This document shows positions 1 through 8,007 of a stretch of 25,787 nucleotides of DNA, piece after piece. The first letter of the stretch is position 1. Every line of letters begins with the position of its first letter. The position numbers were made by a program, and so were the translations under genes. Origin of the DNA: Alkalibacter sp964582705 (GTDB lineage Bacteria; Bacillota; Clostridia; Eubacteriales; Alkalibacteraceae); NCBI GenBank assembly GCA_964582705.1, contig CAZOTE010000025.1, positions 1 to 25,787 on the forward strand. The letters run 5' to 3'. The notes below the pieces were generated by a model, which worked only from the letters and a program-made list of their open reading frames with translations, ran no database searches and was not told where the DNA came from.

Positions 1-57
1 AGGCCCTTATAGGGCTCAAAGAAAAACCACCCGTTTTACGGGTGGATAATTATTCAC
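1..57 (+). mobile_element. Right end of an IS200/IS605-like element (partial)
   Basis: Two hairpins sit at the window edge. The first pairs bases 3-7 with 11-15 around a TAT loop. The second is a perfect 8-bp stem (27-34 with 38-45) with a TTT loop. Twelve bases after the second hairpin comes TTCAC (53-57), and HD-GYP coding sequence resumes immediately with no gap. IS200/IS605 single-strand transposons have exactly such subterminal palindromes about ten bases inside a short cleavage motif, and insert after a short TA-rich pentanucleotide without target duplication. The native gene probably read ...CTTCAC here (Leu-His), so TTCAC would fit both target and right cleavage site. No transposase is visible because it would lie outside the window. 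A plain terminator hairpin is the alternative. Confidence 0.5.
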
Positions 58-459
58 GATATAGGAAAAATCGGTATCCTTGATACCATACTCAACAAGC
101 CGGGGAAACTTACCGCTGAGGAATTTGAGTTTATTAAAGAACACCCTTCCAAAGGAGTGCACATACTGGAAAATGTTACGTTTCTTAGGAAGGCCACAGA
201 GATAATCGGAGCCCATCATGAATACCTTGATGGAACCGGATACCCTAGAGGGTTGGTAGGCGAAGAGATTCCTTACGAGTCTAAAATAATTACAGTCGTC
301 GATATATTTGACGCGGTGACTACAGACAGACCCTACAGGCCGGCCATGAGTCATGAAGAGGCGATTGAGATTTTAAAAAACGAATCCGGGAAAAAACTTG
401 ATCCTTATTTGGTTGAGAAGTTTATTAAATTACATGACGAAGGTAGGTTGATTCAATGA
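55..459 (+). pseudogene. HD-GYP domain protein, 5'-truncated remnant
   Basis: This frame encodes the C-terminal part of an HD-GYP domain, the family of cyclic-di-GMP phosphodiesterases. Visible motifs are HDIGKIG at the very start (metal-binding His-Asp pair), HHEYLDGTGYP (the GYP signature, codons around 214-246) and VVDIFDAVTTDRPYRP. Upstream the frame hits a TAG stop at 10-12 and contains hairpin sequence instead of the hydrophobic helix that normally precedes HD. There is no ATG, GTG or TTG start before a GTG at 157, which lies inside the domain and lacks a good ribosome site. The gene therefore looks interrupted, apparently by the element at 1-57. Its TGA overlaps the ATG of the next gene, so the two were co-transcribed. 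Excision of the element could restore it. Confidence 0.75.
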
Positions 460-2084
460 CAGTTGCATTGTTGTTCGCAGCGATTCTTATCGGGTATGTT
501 AGAAGGGGAAAACTTTCAAATCTGGCAAATTTAAAAATTAGACTGATTCCGCTCATGGTGCTGGCATTTTTGCTTCAGGGATCAATATATGCAGGCTACG
601 CCTATGGAGTAGAACAGATACAGGAATTTGACATATTGCTTCACTTTGTCAGCTACATACTGTTGTTTGCCGCATTGATGAGCAATTTCGACAACAAATG
701 GTTCATCGTGATAACCTTGGGCGTGATAATGAATTTTGTGGTCATCTTCCTTAACGGCGGGAAAATGCCGGTATCTTTAGATGCAGCTGAGATTATTGGG
801 ATAAGCGACAGCCTTGAAGCCATGTTCTTAAGACGAGGTGGAACCCACCAGCCCTTGGTTGACGGTACTTTAGTCTGGTATCTGGCGGATATTTTGCCCT
901 TGCCCCTTCCGGGAGCGCTGGCTATGTTCAGCAACATTTACAGCGTAGGAGACATATTCATTTACGGCGGAGCCATGGGGCTGATCCAAAGTGCCATGAA
1001 AAACGACCATGCGACGGTTTCTGAACTGGATCTTGAAGACCTGGATGAGGAAATGTTTAATAGGCCGGTGCCTGAAGAAGAATTGTTAAACGGATATTTT
1101 GACGAAGAATCCGATGCTAGAAGCAAAAAAATACAGGAAAAGCTGGAAAGAATCGAAGATGATACATTGGAACAGACTATGGTCTTGGGCAATGTGGATA
1201 ATACTCGAAAAACAGAGATTCCGGTTGAAGACAAACCTCAGATATCTGTGGATGTCATAGAGAAGGAAGTTCAGGCCAAGGCTGAAACGGATGATGCAAA
1301 GTCAGTTAAACAGGATATACAGGAGCCGGAATCGTCATCTCCTGAAGAATACAGACTTGAGGACATATCGCCCCAGGACTACAAAGCCAGCGAGATGCTA
1401 TATGCCTCAAAGCTAAAAGACGACGTCTTATACAATCAATTGCAGCAGGACCCTGAAAGCAAATACCATACCAAGCCACTCCATGAAACCAGGGTTATAG
1501 ATCTAGAACCGTATCCAAACCTGCAAGCCGATCAGCAGGAGGCGAAAGAGCCTGTGGTTAATGAAGAAGCGCCGGCTGAAAAACCAGTGGAGGAAGTCAC
1601 GGAGCAGACCTTCAAACCGGACGAGCCTTTAGACACAGTGCGTCAATTTATTATTGTGGACGGACGGATCGTAGAAAATCCAAACTACAATAAAAGACCT
1701 GGGTCAGTTGAAGAAGCGACTAAAGAAGTAATCGACGAGACTATCGAAGAATCGACTCAAGAATTGACCGACGAAACTAATTTAGAAGAGGTGTCTGAAG
1801 AAGCGGCAGAGGAGGTTCTTGAAGGAGCAGATGTAGAAGAAGCATCCAAAGAAGAGCCTGTTGCTATAAGCTTTGAGTATTCGGGGCCGGATGAAGACAG
1901 TAGGAAAGATATACCGGATGAAGAGCCTATTAGAGATGAGTCAGGGCACATTCTCCAGAGACTCTCAGATAGTGAGAGAGTCGATCTGATGAAGAAAATG
2001 AAGGAAAGAAAAGAAAGAGGATATAGCTTGGTTCAGGTTAAGGTTGGAGATAAGCAGATTAATTTTTGGAAAAAAGACTTGTAA
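456..2084 (+). CDS. DUF5317 family membrane protein with long acidic C-terminal tail
   Basis: The protein has 542 residues. The first ~180 are hydrophobic with about five or six membrane segments (near 1-15, 28-48, 60-78, 83-100, 138-155 and 160-178) and the motifs NGGKMPV, LADILPLP and SVGDIFIYGG that I associate with DUF5317, a family of unknown function. Residues ~185-500 are a low-complexity tail dominated by Glu, Asp, Val and Pro with no recognisable fold, probably disordered and cytoplasmic. The last ~40 residues turn basic (RVDLMKKMKERKERGY...INFWKKDL). Translation starts at an ATG overlapping the HD-GYP stop, with GGTAGG about ten bases upstream. DUF5317 proteins are usually about 180-200 residues, so the tail is the odd part. 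Function is unknown; adjacency to HD-GYP and secA is the only context. Confidence 0.8.
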   Translation: MTVALLFAAILIGYVRRGKLSNLANLKIRLIPLMVLAFLLQGSIYAGYAYGVEQIQEFDILLHFVSYILLFAALMSNFDNKWFIVITLGVIMNFVVIFLNGGKMPVSLDAAEIIGISDSLEAMFLRRGGTHQPLVDGTLVWYLADILPLPLPGALAMFSNIYSVGDIFIYGGAMGLIQSAMKNDHATVSELDLEDLDEEMFNRPVPEEELLNGYFDEESDARSKKIQEKLERIEDDTLEQTMVLGNVDNTRKTEIPVEDKPQISVDVIEKEVQAKAETDDAKSVKQDIQEPESSSPEEYRLEDISPQDYKASEMLYASKLKDDVLYNQLQQDPESKYHTKPLHETRVIDLEPYPNLQADQQEAKEPVVNEEAPAEKPVEEVTEQTFKPDEPLDTVRQFIIVDGRIVENPNYNKRPGSVEEATKEVIDETIEESTQELTDETNLEEVSEEAAEEVLEGADVEEASKEEPVAISFEYSGPDEDSRKDIPDEEPIRDESGHILQRLSDSERVDLMKKMKERKERGYSLVQVKVGDKQINFWKKDL

Positions 2085-2100
2085 AAATACAAGTCTTTTT
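2071..2100 (+). terminator. Intrinsic terminator overlapping the DUF5317 stop
   Basis: A perfect 13-bp stem (2071-2083 with 2088-2100) has an AAAA loop, and the 3' arm itself ends in TTTTT. The TAA stop (2082-2084) lies inside the 5' arm, so the last codons double as terminator sequence. The A-rich 5' arm suggests it may also work on the opposite strand. Confidence 0.85.
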
Positions 2101-2101
2101 A

Positions 2102-2110
2102 TGATATAAT
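2102..2110 (+). promoter_or_regulatory. Extended -10 promoter for secA
   Basis: TGATATAAT gives a perfect -10 (TATAAT, 2105-2110) with the TGN extension directly upstream. It begins immediately after the terminator T-tract. The best -35 is weak (TTGTAA at 2080-2085, 19-base spacer), as is common with an extended -10. Start of transcription would be near 2117, leaving a leader of about 50 bases before the secA TTG. Confidence 0.65.
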
Positions 2111-2130
2111 TGATTCTGTATGAAAAATCT

Positions 2131-2149
2131 AGTGTGAAAAGCTCACATT
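2131..2149 (+). promoter_or_regulatory. Small hairpin in the secA leader
   Basis: AGTGTGA (2131-2137) pairs with TCACATT (2143-2149) around a five-base loop, with one G-U pair. It ends six bases before the ribosome binding site of secA (GAGGTG, 2155-2160). It may be a minor translational control element or chance; there is no T-tract, so it is not a terminator. Confidence 0.3.
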
Positions 2150-2167
2150 TTGAAGAGGTGAAGAAAG

Positions 2168-4681
2168 TTGTCCATACTAAAAAAGATTTTTGGAGACTTA
2201 GACGATAAAGAAATTAAAAAAATGATGAAAACCGTAGAGAAAATTGAAGGGCTGGAGACTGAGGTGCAAGCCTTGAGCGACGAAGCCTTAAAGAATAAAA
2301 CTCTTGAATTTAAAGAGAGGCTAAAGCAAGGGGAGACGGAAGACGATATCCTGGAGGAGGCCTTTGCGGTAGTCCGTGAAGCTGCATGGAGAAGCTTGGG
2401 GATGAAGCACTTTCCGGTTCAGCTATTAGGAGGGATGGTGCTGCATCAAGGAAGAATATCCGAGATGAAAACCGGTGAAGGCAAGACATTGGTGGCAACT
2501 CTTCCTGCATACTTGAATGCCCTCAGAGGAGAAGGGGTTCACGTCGTTACGGTAAATGACTATCTCGCAAGAAGAGACAGCGAGACTATGGGCAAGGTTT
2601 ATAATTTTCTGGGATTGAGCGTAGGACTGGTAGTACACGGTTTGAATTTCGATGAGAAGCAGGCAGCGTACAATTCAGACATTACATATGGCACAAACAA
2701 TGAATACGGGTTTGACTACCTTAGAGACAATATGGTCATAAGGATGGAGCAAAGGGTACAGCGAAAGCTAAACTATGCGATTATAGATGAGGTCGACAGC
2801 ATATTAATAGATGAGGCCAGGACGCCACTAATAATATCCGGAAGCGGAGATAAAAGCACGAAGCTCTACAGCCTAGTAAATAATTTTGTCAAGAAGCTCA
2901 AGCATGAGGTGGACTTTACCATTGATGAAAAAGCAAATACTGTAGTGCTCACTGACGAAGGCGGTCTGGTGAAAACAGAAAAGGCTTTTGGCATAGAAAA
3001 CCTTGCCGATATGGAAAACATGGAGCTTGCCCACCATATCAACCAGGCTCTAAGAGCCAACTTTTTGATGAAAAGAGATAAGGATTACGTAGTAAACGAC
3101 GGTCAGGTAATCATCGTAGACGAATTTACAGGAAGGCTTATGCCGGGAAGAAGATATAGCAACGGTCTTCACCAGGCAATTGAGGCCAAGGAAAACGTCA
3201 AGGTGGAAAGAGAATCAAAGACCCTTGCAACAATCACATTCCAAAACTATTTTAGGATGTACAACAAGCTATCGGGAATGACGGGTACGGCAAAGACAGA
3301 GGAAGAGGAATTTAAATCCATCTACAATATGGACGTTCTTGCCATACCCACCAACAAACCGATGATCAGAAACGATATGGTTGATTTGGTCTACAAGTCG
3401 GAAATGGGCAAATTCAGCGCAATCGCAGAGGAAATAAAATCCAGGCACCAGACGGGACAGCCCGTTCTCGTAGGAACGATATCCATAGAAAAGTCCGAAG
3501 TATTAAGCACGATGCTTAAAAAACAGGGAATACCTCATCAGGTGTTAAACGCAAAATATCATGAAAAAGAAGCGGAAATAATCAGCATGGCAGGTCAAAA
3601 AAATTCAGTGACGATTTCCACCAACATGGCCGGAAGAGGTACGGACATTGTACTGGGAGAAGGAGTTAAGGAGCTTGGAGGCCTTCATATCCTGGGAACC
3701 GAAAGACACGAATCTAGAAGGATAGACAACCAGCTCAGAGGACGTTCAGGCCGTCAGGGAGATGAGGGATCTTCACAGTTTTTCATATCCCTTGAAGATG
3801 AGCTGATGAGGCTCTTCGGCTCGGAGAGAATCATGGGGCTTGTGGACAATTTGGGTCTGCCGGAGGATATGCCTATTGAGAACAAAATGCTCAGCAAGGG
3901 AATAGAAAACGCCCAGAAAAAAGTGGAAGGGCGCAACTTTGATATAAGAAAGCACGTGCTTCAGTACGACAATGTCATGAACAAGCAAAGGGAGATAATA
4001 TACTCTCAGCGCAAAACCGTTCTTGAAGGTGGAGATATCCACGATCAGGTCCTGAAGATGTACGAAGGATTGGTGGAGGAATCCATCACAATATATACAG
4101 GGTTTAGCGAATATTTTGAGGAGTGGGATCTTAACGGACTTTTTGAACATGGCAGAACGCTCTTCTCCGACGGGTTTCACATGGAAGTTCCCACAGAGGA
4201 GCTTACCAGGGATGAGTTAAAGGACCTGGTATATCAAAAGGGAATGTCAGTGCTTAATGCTAAAGAAGAAGAGGTTGGAAAAGAACGTTTCAGGGAGCTT
4301 GAAAGGGTAGTCCTTTTAAGGGTCGTAGACAGAAAGTGGATGGACCACATAGACGACATGGAACAGCTGAAGCAGGGAATAGGCTTAAGGGCATACGGAC
4401 AGGTGGATCCTGTAGCGGCTTACACCAATGAAGGCTTTGACATGTTTGAAGAGATGACAAAAAACATTCAGGAAGACACGATTAAATACCTTTTTCACCT
4501 GGAAGTCCAAAAGCAACCGGTGGTTGAAGAAAAAAACAATGTTTTGGACAACGTGACGACCAACAAAGAAGATGCATCTAAAAGAGAGCCGGTAGTAAAA
4601 AAAGACAAGCCGGGAAGAAATGATCCTTGCCCTTGCGGCAGCGGGAAAAAATACAAGAAATGCTGTGGAAGAAACGAATAA
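2168..4681 (+). CDS. secA: Protein translocase subunit SecA
   Basis: The 837-residue product is the SecYEG motor ATPase that drives preprotein export across the cytoplasmic membrane. Landmarks are Walker A MKTGEGKTL (T102-T107), the GTNNEYGFDYLRDNM block, DEVDSILIDEAR (D207-R218, Walker B region), TNMAGRGTDI and QLRGRSGRQGD of the second nucleotide-binding domain, and a C-terminal zinc-binding motif with C821, C823, C832 and C833. Length is normal for a clostridial SecA. The start is TTG: the in-frame codon three codons upstream is a stop (TGA, 2159-2161), no ATG lies near the N-terminus, and GAGGTG is seven bases before the TTG. It has its own promoter and is followed after 15 bases by prfB, a linkage widespread in Firmicutes. 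Confidence 0.97.
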   Translation: MSILKKIFGDLDDKEIKKMMKTVEKIEGLETEVQALSDEALKNKTLEFKERLKQGETEDDILEEAFAVVREAAWRSLGMKHFPVQLLGGMVLHQGRISEMKTGEGKTLVATLPAYLNALRGEGVHVVTVNDYLARRDSETMGKVYNFLGLSVGLVVHGLNFDEKQAAYNSDITYGTNNEYGFDYLRDNMVIRMEQRVQRKLNYAIIDEVDSILIDEARTPLIISGSGDKSTKLYSLVNNFVKKLKHEVDFTIDEKANTVVLTDEGGLVKTEKAFGIENLADMENMELAHHINQALRANFLMKRDKDYVVNDGQVIIVDEFTGRLMPGRRYSNGLHQAIEAKENVKVERESKTLATITFQNYFRMYNKLSGMTGTAKTEEEEFKSIYNMDVLAIPTNKPMIRNDMVDLVYKSEMGKFSAIAEEIKSRHQTGQPVLVGTISIEKSEVLSTMLKKQGIPHQVLNAKYHEKEAEIISMAGQKNSVTISTNMAGRGTDIVLGEGVKELGGLHILGTERHESRRIDNQLRGRSGRQGDEGSSQFFISLEDELMRLFGSERIMGLVDNLGLPEDMPIENKMLSKGIENAQKKVEGRNFDIRKHVLQYDNVMNKQREIIYSQRKTVLEGGDIHDQVLKMYEGLVEESITIYTGFSEYFEEWDLNGLFEHGRTLFSDGFHMEVPTEELTRDELKDLVYQKGMSVLNAKEEEVGKERFRELERVVLLRVVDRKWMDHIDDMEQLKQGIGLRAYGQVDPVAAYTNEGFDMFEEMTKNIQEDTIKYLFHLEVQKQPVVEEKNNVLDNVTTNKEDASKREPVVKKDKPGRNDPCPCGSGKKYKKCCGRNE

Positions 4682-4696
4682 ATAGAGGTGATTGAA

Positions 4697-5801
4697 ATGT
4701 TGGAATTGCAGGAATATACTAGGCAAATCAAAGAATTGAAGGGAAGATTAAAGGAAATCGGTGATTCACTTTGACTTGGCTGACGTTGAACTGAAATCAC
4801 AGGAATTAAACGAAGAGGTCAATCAGGAAAACTTCTGGGACGACCAGGAAAAGGCTCAAAGCCTATTGAAAAAGCTCAACGACTTAAAAAACAAGCTTGC
4901 CAGGCATAATGAGCTTGAACTCAAAATTGAGGATGCCGAGGCATTGGTGGAGATGCTGGAGGAGGAAAGTGACGAAGAACTGGCAGATGAGCTTGCCGCT
5001 GTGGTTAAAGAGCTCTCACAGGAACTTGATGACTACAATCTAGAAGTATTGCTAAGCGGTGATTACGATGCAAACAGCGCGGTTCTTGCGATACACCCAG
5101 GTGCCGGTGGAACCGAGTCCCAAGATTGGGCCCAGATGCTTTTAAGGATGTACACCAGGTGGGCTGAAAAGCGAAACTACAAGGTAAAGACGCTGGAATT
5201 TCAGCCTGGCGACGAAGCTGGAATTAAAAGTGTCACTCTGGCAATAGAAGGACTCAATGCATATGGATATTTAAAAAGCGAAAAAGGCGTTCACCGGTTG
5301 GTTCGTATCTCGCCTTTTGACTCTTCAGGAAGAAGGCACACGTCATTTGCCTCAGTGGATATTTCCCCGGAAATAGAAGACGACAGTGTGGTGGATATAA
5401 ATCAGGATGATTTGAAGATTGATACATACAGGGCTAGCGGCGCTGGAGGACAGCATGTAAACACCACGGACTCAGCCGTCAGAATAACCCACATGCCTAC
5501 GGGAATAGTAGTCCAGTGCCAAAATGAAAGAAGCCAGCATAAGAACAAGGATACGGCCATGAAGATGCTTTATGGTAAGCTTATTGAGCTTAAGGAAAGA
5601 GAACACAAGGAAAGAATAGAAGACCTTAAGGGGGAATACGGCCAGATAGCTTGGGGAAACCAGATAAGAAGCTACGTGTTCCATCCATACAATATGATTA
5701 AGGATCACCGAACAAACGTGGAGGTGGGCAATATCCAAAGCGTGATGGACGGAGAAATCGAACCTTTTATCAACGAATATCTTAAGACAACAAAAAATTA
5801 A
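4697..5801 (+). CDS. prfB: Peptide chain release factor 2, made by +1 programmed frameshift
   Basis: RF2 recognises UGA and UAA stops and triggers peptide release. The gene is in two frames: 4697-4771 (25 codons ending GDSL, then TGA at 4772-4774) and 4773-5801 (342 codons plus stop). Skipping one base at CTT-TGA-C joins them into a 367-residue protein, the normal RF2 length. In the fused numbering the SPF stop-recognition tripeptide falls at 205-207 and the catalytic GGQ at 250-252, as in E. coli RF2, which confirms the join. Start ATG at 4697 has GAGGTGAT a few bases upstream. A downstream GTG at 4761 in the second frame would miss the conserved N-terminal helix and is not the real start. 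Low RF2 slows termination at the internal UGA and raises frameshifting, an autoregulatory loop established for the family. Confidence 0.95.
4760..4775 (+). promoter_or_regulatory. RF2 programmed +1 frameshift site
   Basis: The slip codon CTT (4769-4771) is followed by in-frame TGA and then C, the poor-termination context used by nearly all prfB genes. The usual AGGGGG stimulator is missing. Three bases before CTT lies GGTGAT (4760-4765), which can pair with the 5' half of the anti-Shine-Dalgarno sequence. Measured from the GG, the spacing to the slip codon is seven bases rather than the usual three. Confidence 0.85.
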
Positions 5802-5831
5802 GCAGCGCATATTTAGATTGAGAGGCATATT

Positions 5832-7988
5832 ATGAGCGTACAGATTATAAAAAGACTTGCAGATGAGTTTAAGATAAAATCATCACAGGTCAAGACCGTA
5901 GTGGAATTGGTAGATGAGGGAAATACGATACCATTTATCGCGAGATACCGAAAAGAAGCGACAGGCAACCTGGACGACGTCGTGTTGAGAGAGTTAAACG
6001 AAAGACTCTCTTATCTTCGAAACCTTGAAAAGAGAAAAGAAGAAGTCCTGAGACTTATAGAGGAACAGGGAAAGCTGACTGATGAGCTAAAAGTTTCTAT
6101 AGAAAACGCGAAAGTTCTACAGGAAGTGGAGGATTTATATCTTCCCTATAAGCAAAAGAGAAAAACCAGAGCTTCCATTGCCAGGGATAAGGGCCTTGAG
6201 CCTTTGGCGGCTTTCATTCTGATGGCAAAGGACGACGATCAGGTAGACGTGAAATCCTCAGAATTCGTTGATCTGGAAATAGGTGTTAAGACTGGTTCAG
6301 AGGCGGTTGCAGGCGCCATGGATATCTTGGCAGAAGATGTATCCGACAATGCAAAATTCAGAAAGAAGATACGAGAGACTTACATGAGCGAAGGGATAGT
6401 TCAAACTTCCAAGGCCAAGACGGAAGACGAGAAGGCTGCGGATTTCGAAATGTATTTCAACTTTTCAGAAGCCGTGGCTAAAATCGCGAACCACAGGGTT
6501 TTGGCAATCAACAGAGGCGAAAAGAAAAAATACCTAAGCGTCAAGGTCCTATGTGATGAAGAAAAAATGGCTCAGTATCTAGAAAGAAATGTCGGACATC
6601 CAAAGGGTGAAAAATGCGGATATCTCAGGGAGGCAGTAAGAGATGGACTTAAAAGGCTGATCATGCCCTCGATAGAAAGAGAGGTCCGAAGCACCCTCAC
6701 TGAAAAGGCCGATAAATCCGCCATAAAGGTATTTAGCGTAAACTTGAAGAAGTACCTGATGCAGCCCCCTGTTAGAGGAAAAACGGTGATGGGCTTTGAC
6801 CCTGCATTCAGAACGGGATGCAAGATAACTGTAGTGGATCCCTACGGGGAGCTTTTAACATGGGAAACCATATACCCTACCGCGCCACAGAATAAAGTGA
6901 CGGAAGCAAAAAAAGTTATTGTAGACATGATAAAAAAGCACGGAGTAGACATAATTGCCATAGGAAACGGCACGGCGAGCAGAGAGTCTGAAATCATAGT
7001 CGGAGATATGTTGAAGGAGTTTGGCTTAAAGACCGAGTTCATAGTGGTAAATGAAGCGGGAGCAAGCGTTTACTCAGCATCAGCCATAGGAAATGAGGAG
7101 TTTCCGGATCTCAACGTATCATTAAGGGGAGCGGTTTCTATTGCTAGAAGGCTTCAAGATCCCTTGGCGGAGCTTGTGAAAATAGACCCGAAGCATATCG
7201 GAGTAGGCCAGTATCAGCATGATGTAGACCAAAAGGAACTTGCCAAGGCCCTTGATGGTGTCATAGAGGATGCGGTAAACGCCGTTGGAGTAGACATTAA
7301 TACTGCTTCTGCATATCTGCTGATGAATATATCCGGCCTTAACAAGACTACAGCGGGAAACATATTGGACTACCGTAGAGAAAACGGACCCTTTAAGGAT
7401 AGAAAAGAGATACTTAAAGTCAAGAAGATAGGCGCAAAAGCCTTTGAACAATGTGCAGGATTTTTACGTATATCCGATGGGAAAAACCCACTAGACAACA
7501 GCGCCCTTCACCCGGAGTCTTACGATGCCGCAGAAAAAATCCTATCAGATATTGGCTGCAAGCTTGAAAAGTTTGCCGATGACCACAAAGAGATCTCTCA
7601 AAAGCTTGAAAAATTAGATGTGGAAAGCATGGCTAAAAAGCTTGATTTGGGGGTCATAACTTTAGAGGAGATAATAAAAGAGCTTAAAAAGCCAGGGCGG
7701 GATCCACGGGAAGGCTTCCAAAAACCGGTGTTTAAATCCGAAGTCATGGACATAACCCATCTCAAGCCGGGGATGGTTTTAAGCGGCACAGTCAGAAACG
7801 TCATCGATTTTGGTGTTTTTGTGGACATAGGAGTCCATCAGGACGGTCTCGTCCACATATCCCAGCTAAGCGACAGCTACGTTAAAAATCCTATGGACGT
7901 GGTTTCAGTGGGAGACATAGTTTCAGTAAGAGTCATGGATGTGGATTTAAAGCGAAATAGAATATCCCTGAGCATGCGAAAGGGTTGA
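5832..7988 (+). CDS. tex: Tex family RNA-binding protein (S1, HhH, YqgF-like domains)
   Basis: The 718-residue product is a full-length Tex protein, a cytoplasmic nucleic-acid-binding factor related to eukaryotic Spt6 and linked to transcription and RNA handling. Domain order is standard. It has an N-terminal helical region (IPFIARYRKEATGNLDD near residues 34-50), a YqgF-like RNase H fold beginning VMGFDPAFRTGCKI (~317-330), a helix-hairpin-helix pair around GLNKTTAGNILDYRRENGPF (~506-525) and KKIGAKAFEQCAGFLRI, and a C-terminal S1 domain (~645-716: GMVLSGTVRNVIDFGVFVDIG to RISLSM). ATG start has a GAGAGG site 8-9 bases upstream. The 30-base gap after prfB suggests co-transcription. Nothing is missing; its precise cellular role is not set by the sequence. 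Confidence 0.93.
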   Translation: MSVQIIKRLADEFKIKSSQVKTVVELVDEGNTIPFIARYRKEATGNLDDVVLRELNERLSYLRNLEKRKEEVLRLIEEQGKLTDELKVSIENAKVLQEVEDLYLPYKQKRKTRASIARDKGLEPLAAFILMAKDDDQVDVKSSEFVDLEIGVKTGSEAVAGAMDILAEDVSDNAKFRKKIRETYMSEGIVQTSKAKTEDEKAADFEMYFNFSEAVAKIANHRVLAINRGEKKKYLSVKVLCDEEKMAQYLERNVGHPKGEKCGYLREAVRDGLKRLIMPSIEREVRSTLTEKADKSAIKVFSVNLKKYLMQPPVRGKTVMGFDPAFRTGCKITVVDPYGELLTWETIYPTAPQNKVTEAKKVIVDMIKKHGVDIIAIGNGTASRESEIIVGDMLKEFGLKTEFIVVNEAGASVYSASAIGNEEFPDLNVSLRGAVSIARRLQDPLAELVKIDPKHIGVGQYQHDVDQKELAKALDGVIEDAVNAVGVDINTASAYLLMNISGLNKTTAGNILDYRRENGPFKDRKEILKVKKIGAKAFEQCAGFLRISDGKNPLDNSALHPESYDAAEKILSDIGCKLEKFADDHKEISQKLEKLDVESMAKKLDLGVITLEEIIKELKKPGRDPREGFQKPVFKSEVMDITHLKPGMVLSGTVRNVIDFGVFVDIGVHQDGLVHISQLSDSYVKNPMDVVSVGDIVSVRVMDVDLKRNRISLSMRKG

Positions 7989-8007
7989 AACGAGGAGAGG
8001 ATTAATA

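Noticed and set aside
3773..4180. Long antisense reading frame within secA (135 codons)
   Set aside because: It is a shadow of the secA reading frame without a ribosome site or recognisable domain. Other antisense frames in the window were set aside for the same reason.
4761..5801. prfB as a simple gene starting at GTG 4761, or as a frameshift sequencing error
   Set aside because: The upstream ATG at 4697 with a strong ribosome site and the CTT-TGA-C context give a 367-residue RF2 with SPF and GGQ at the family positions; this is the programmed frameshift.
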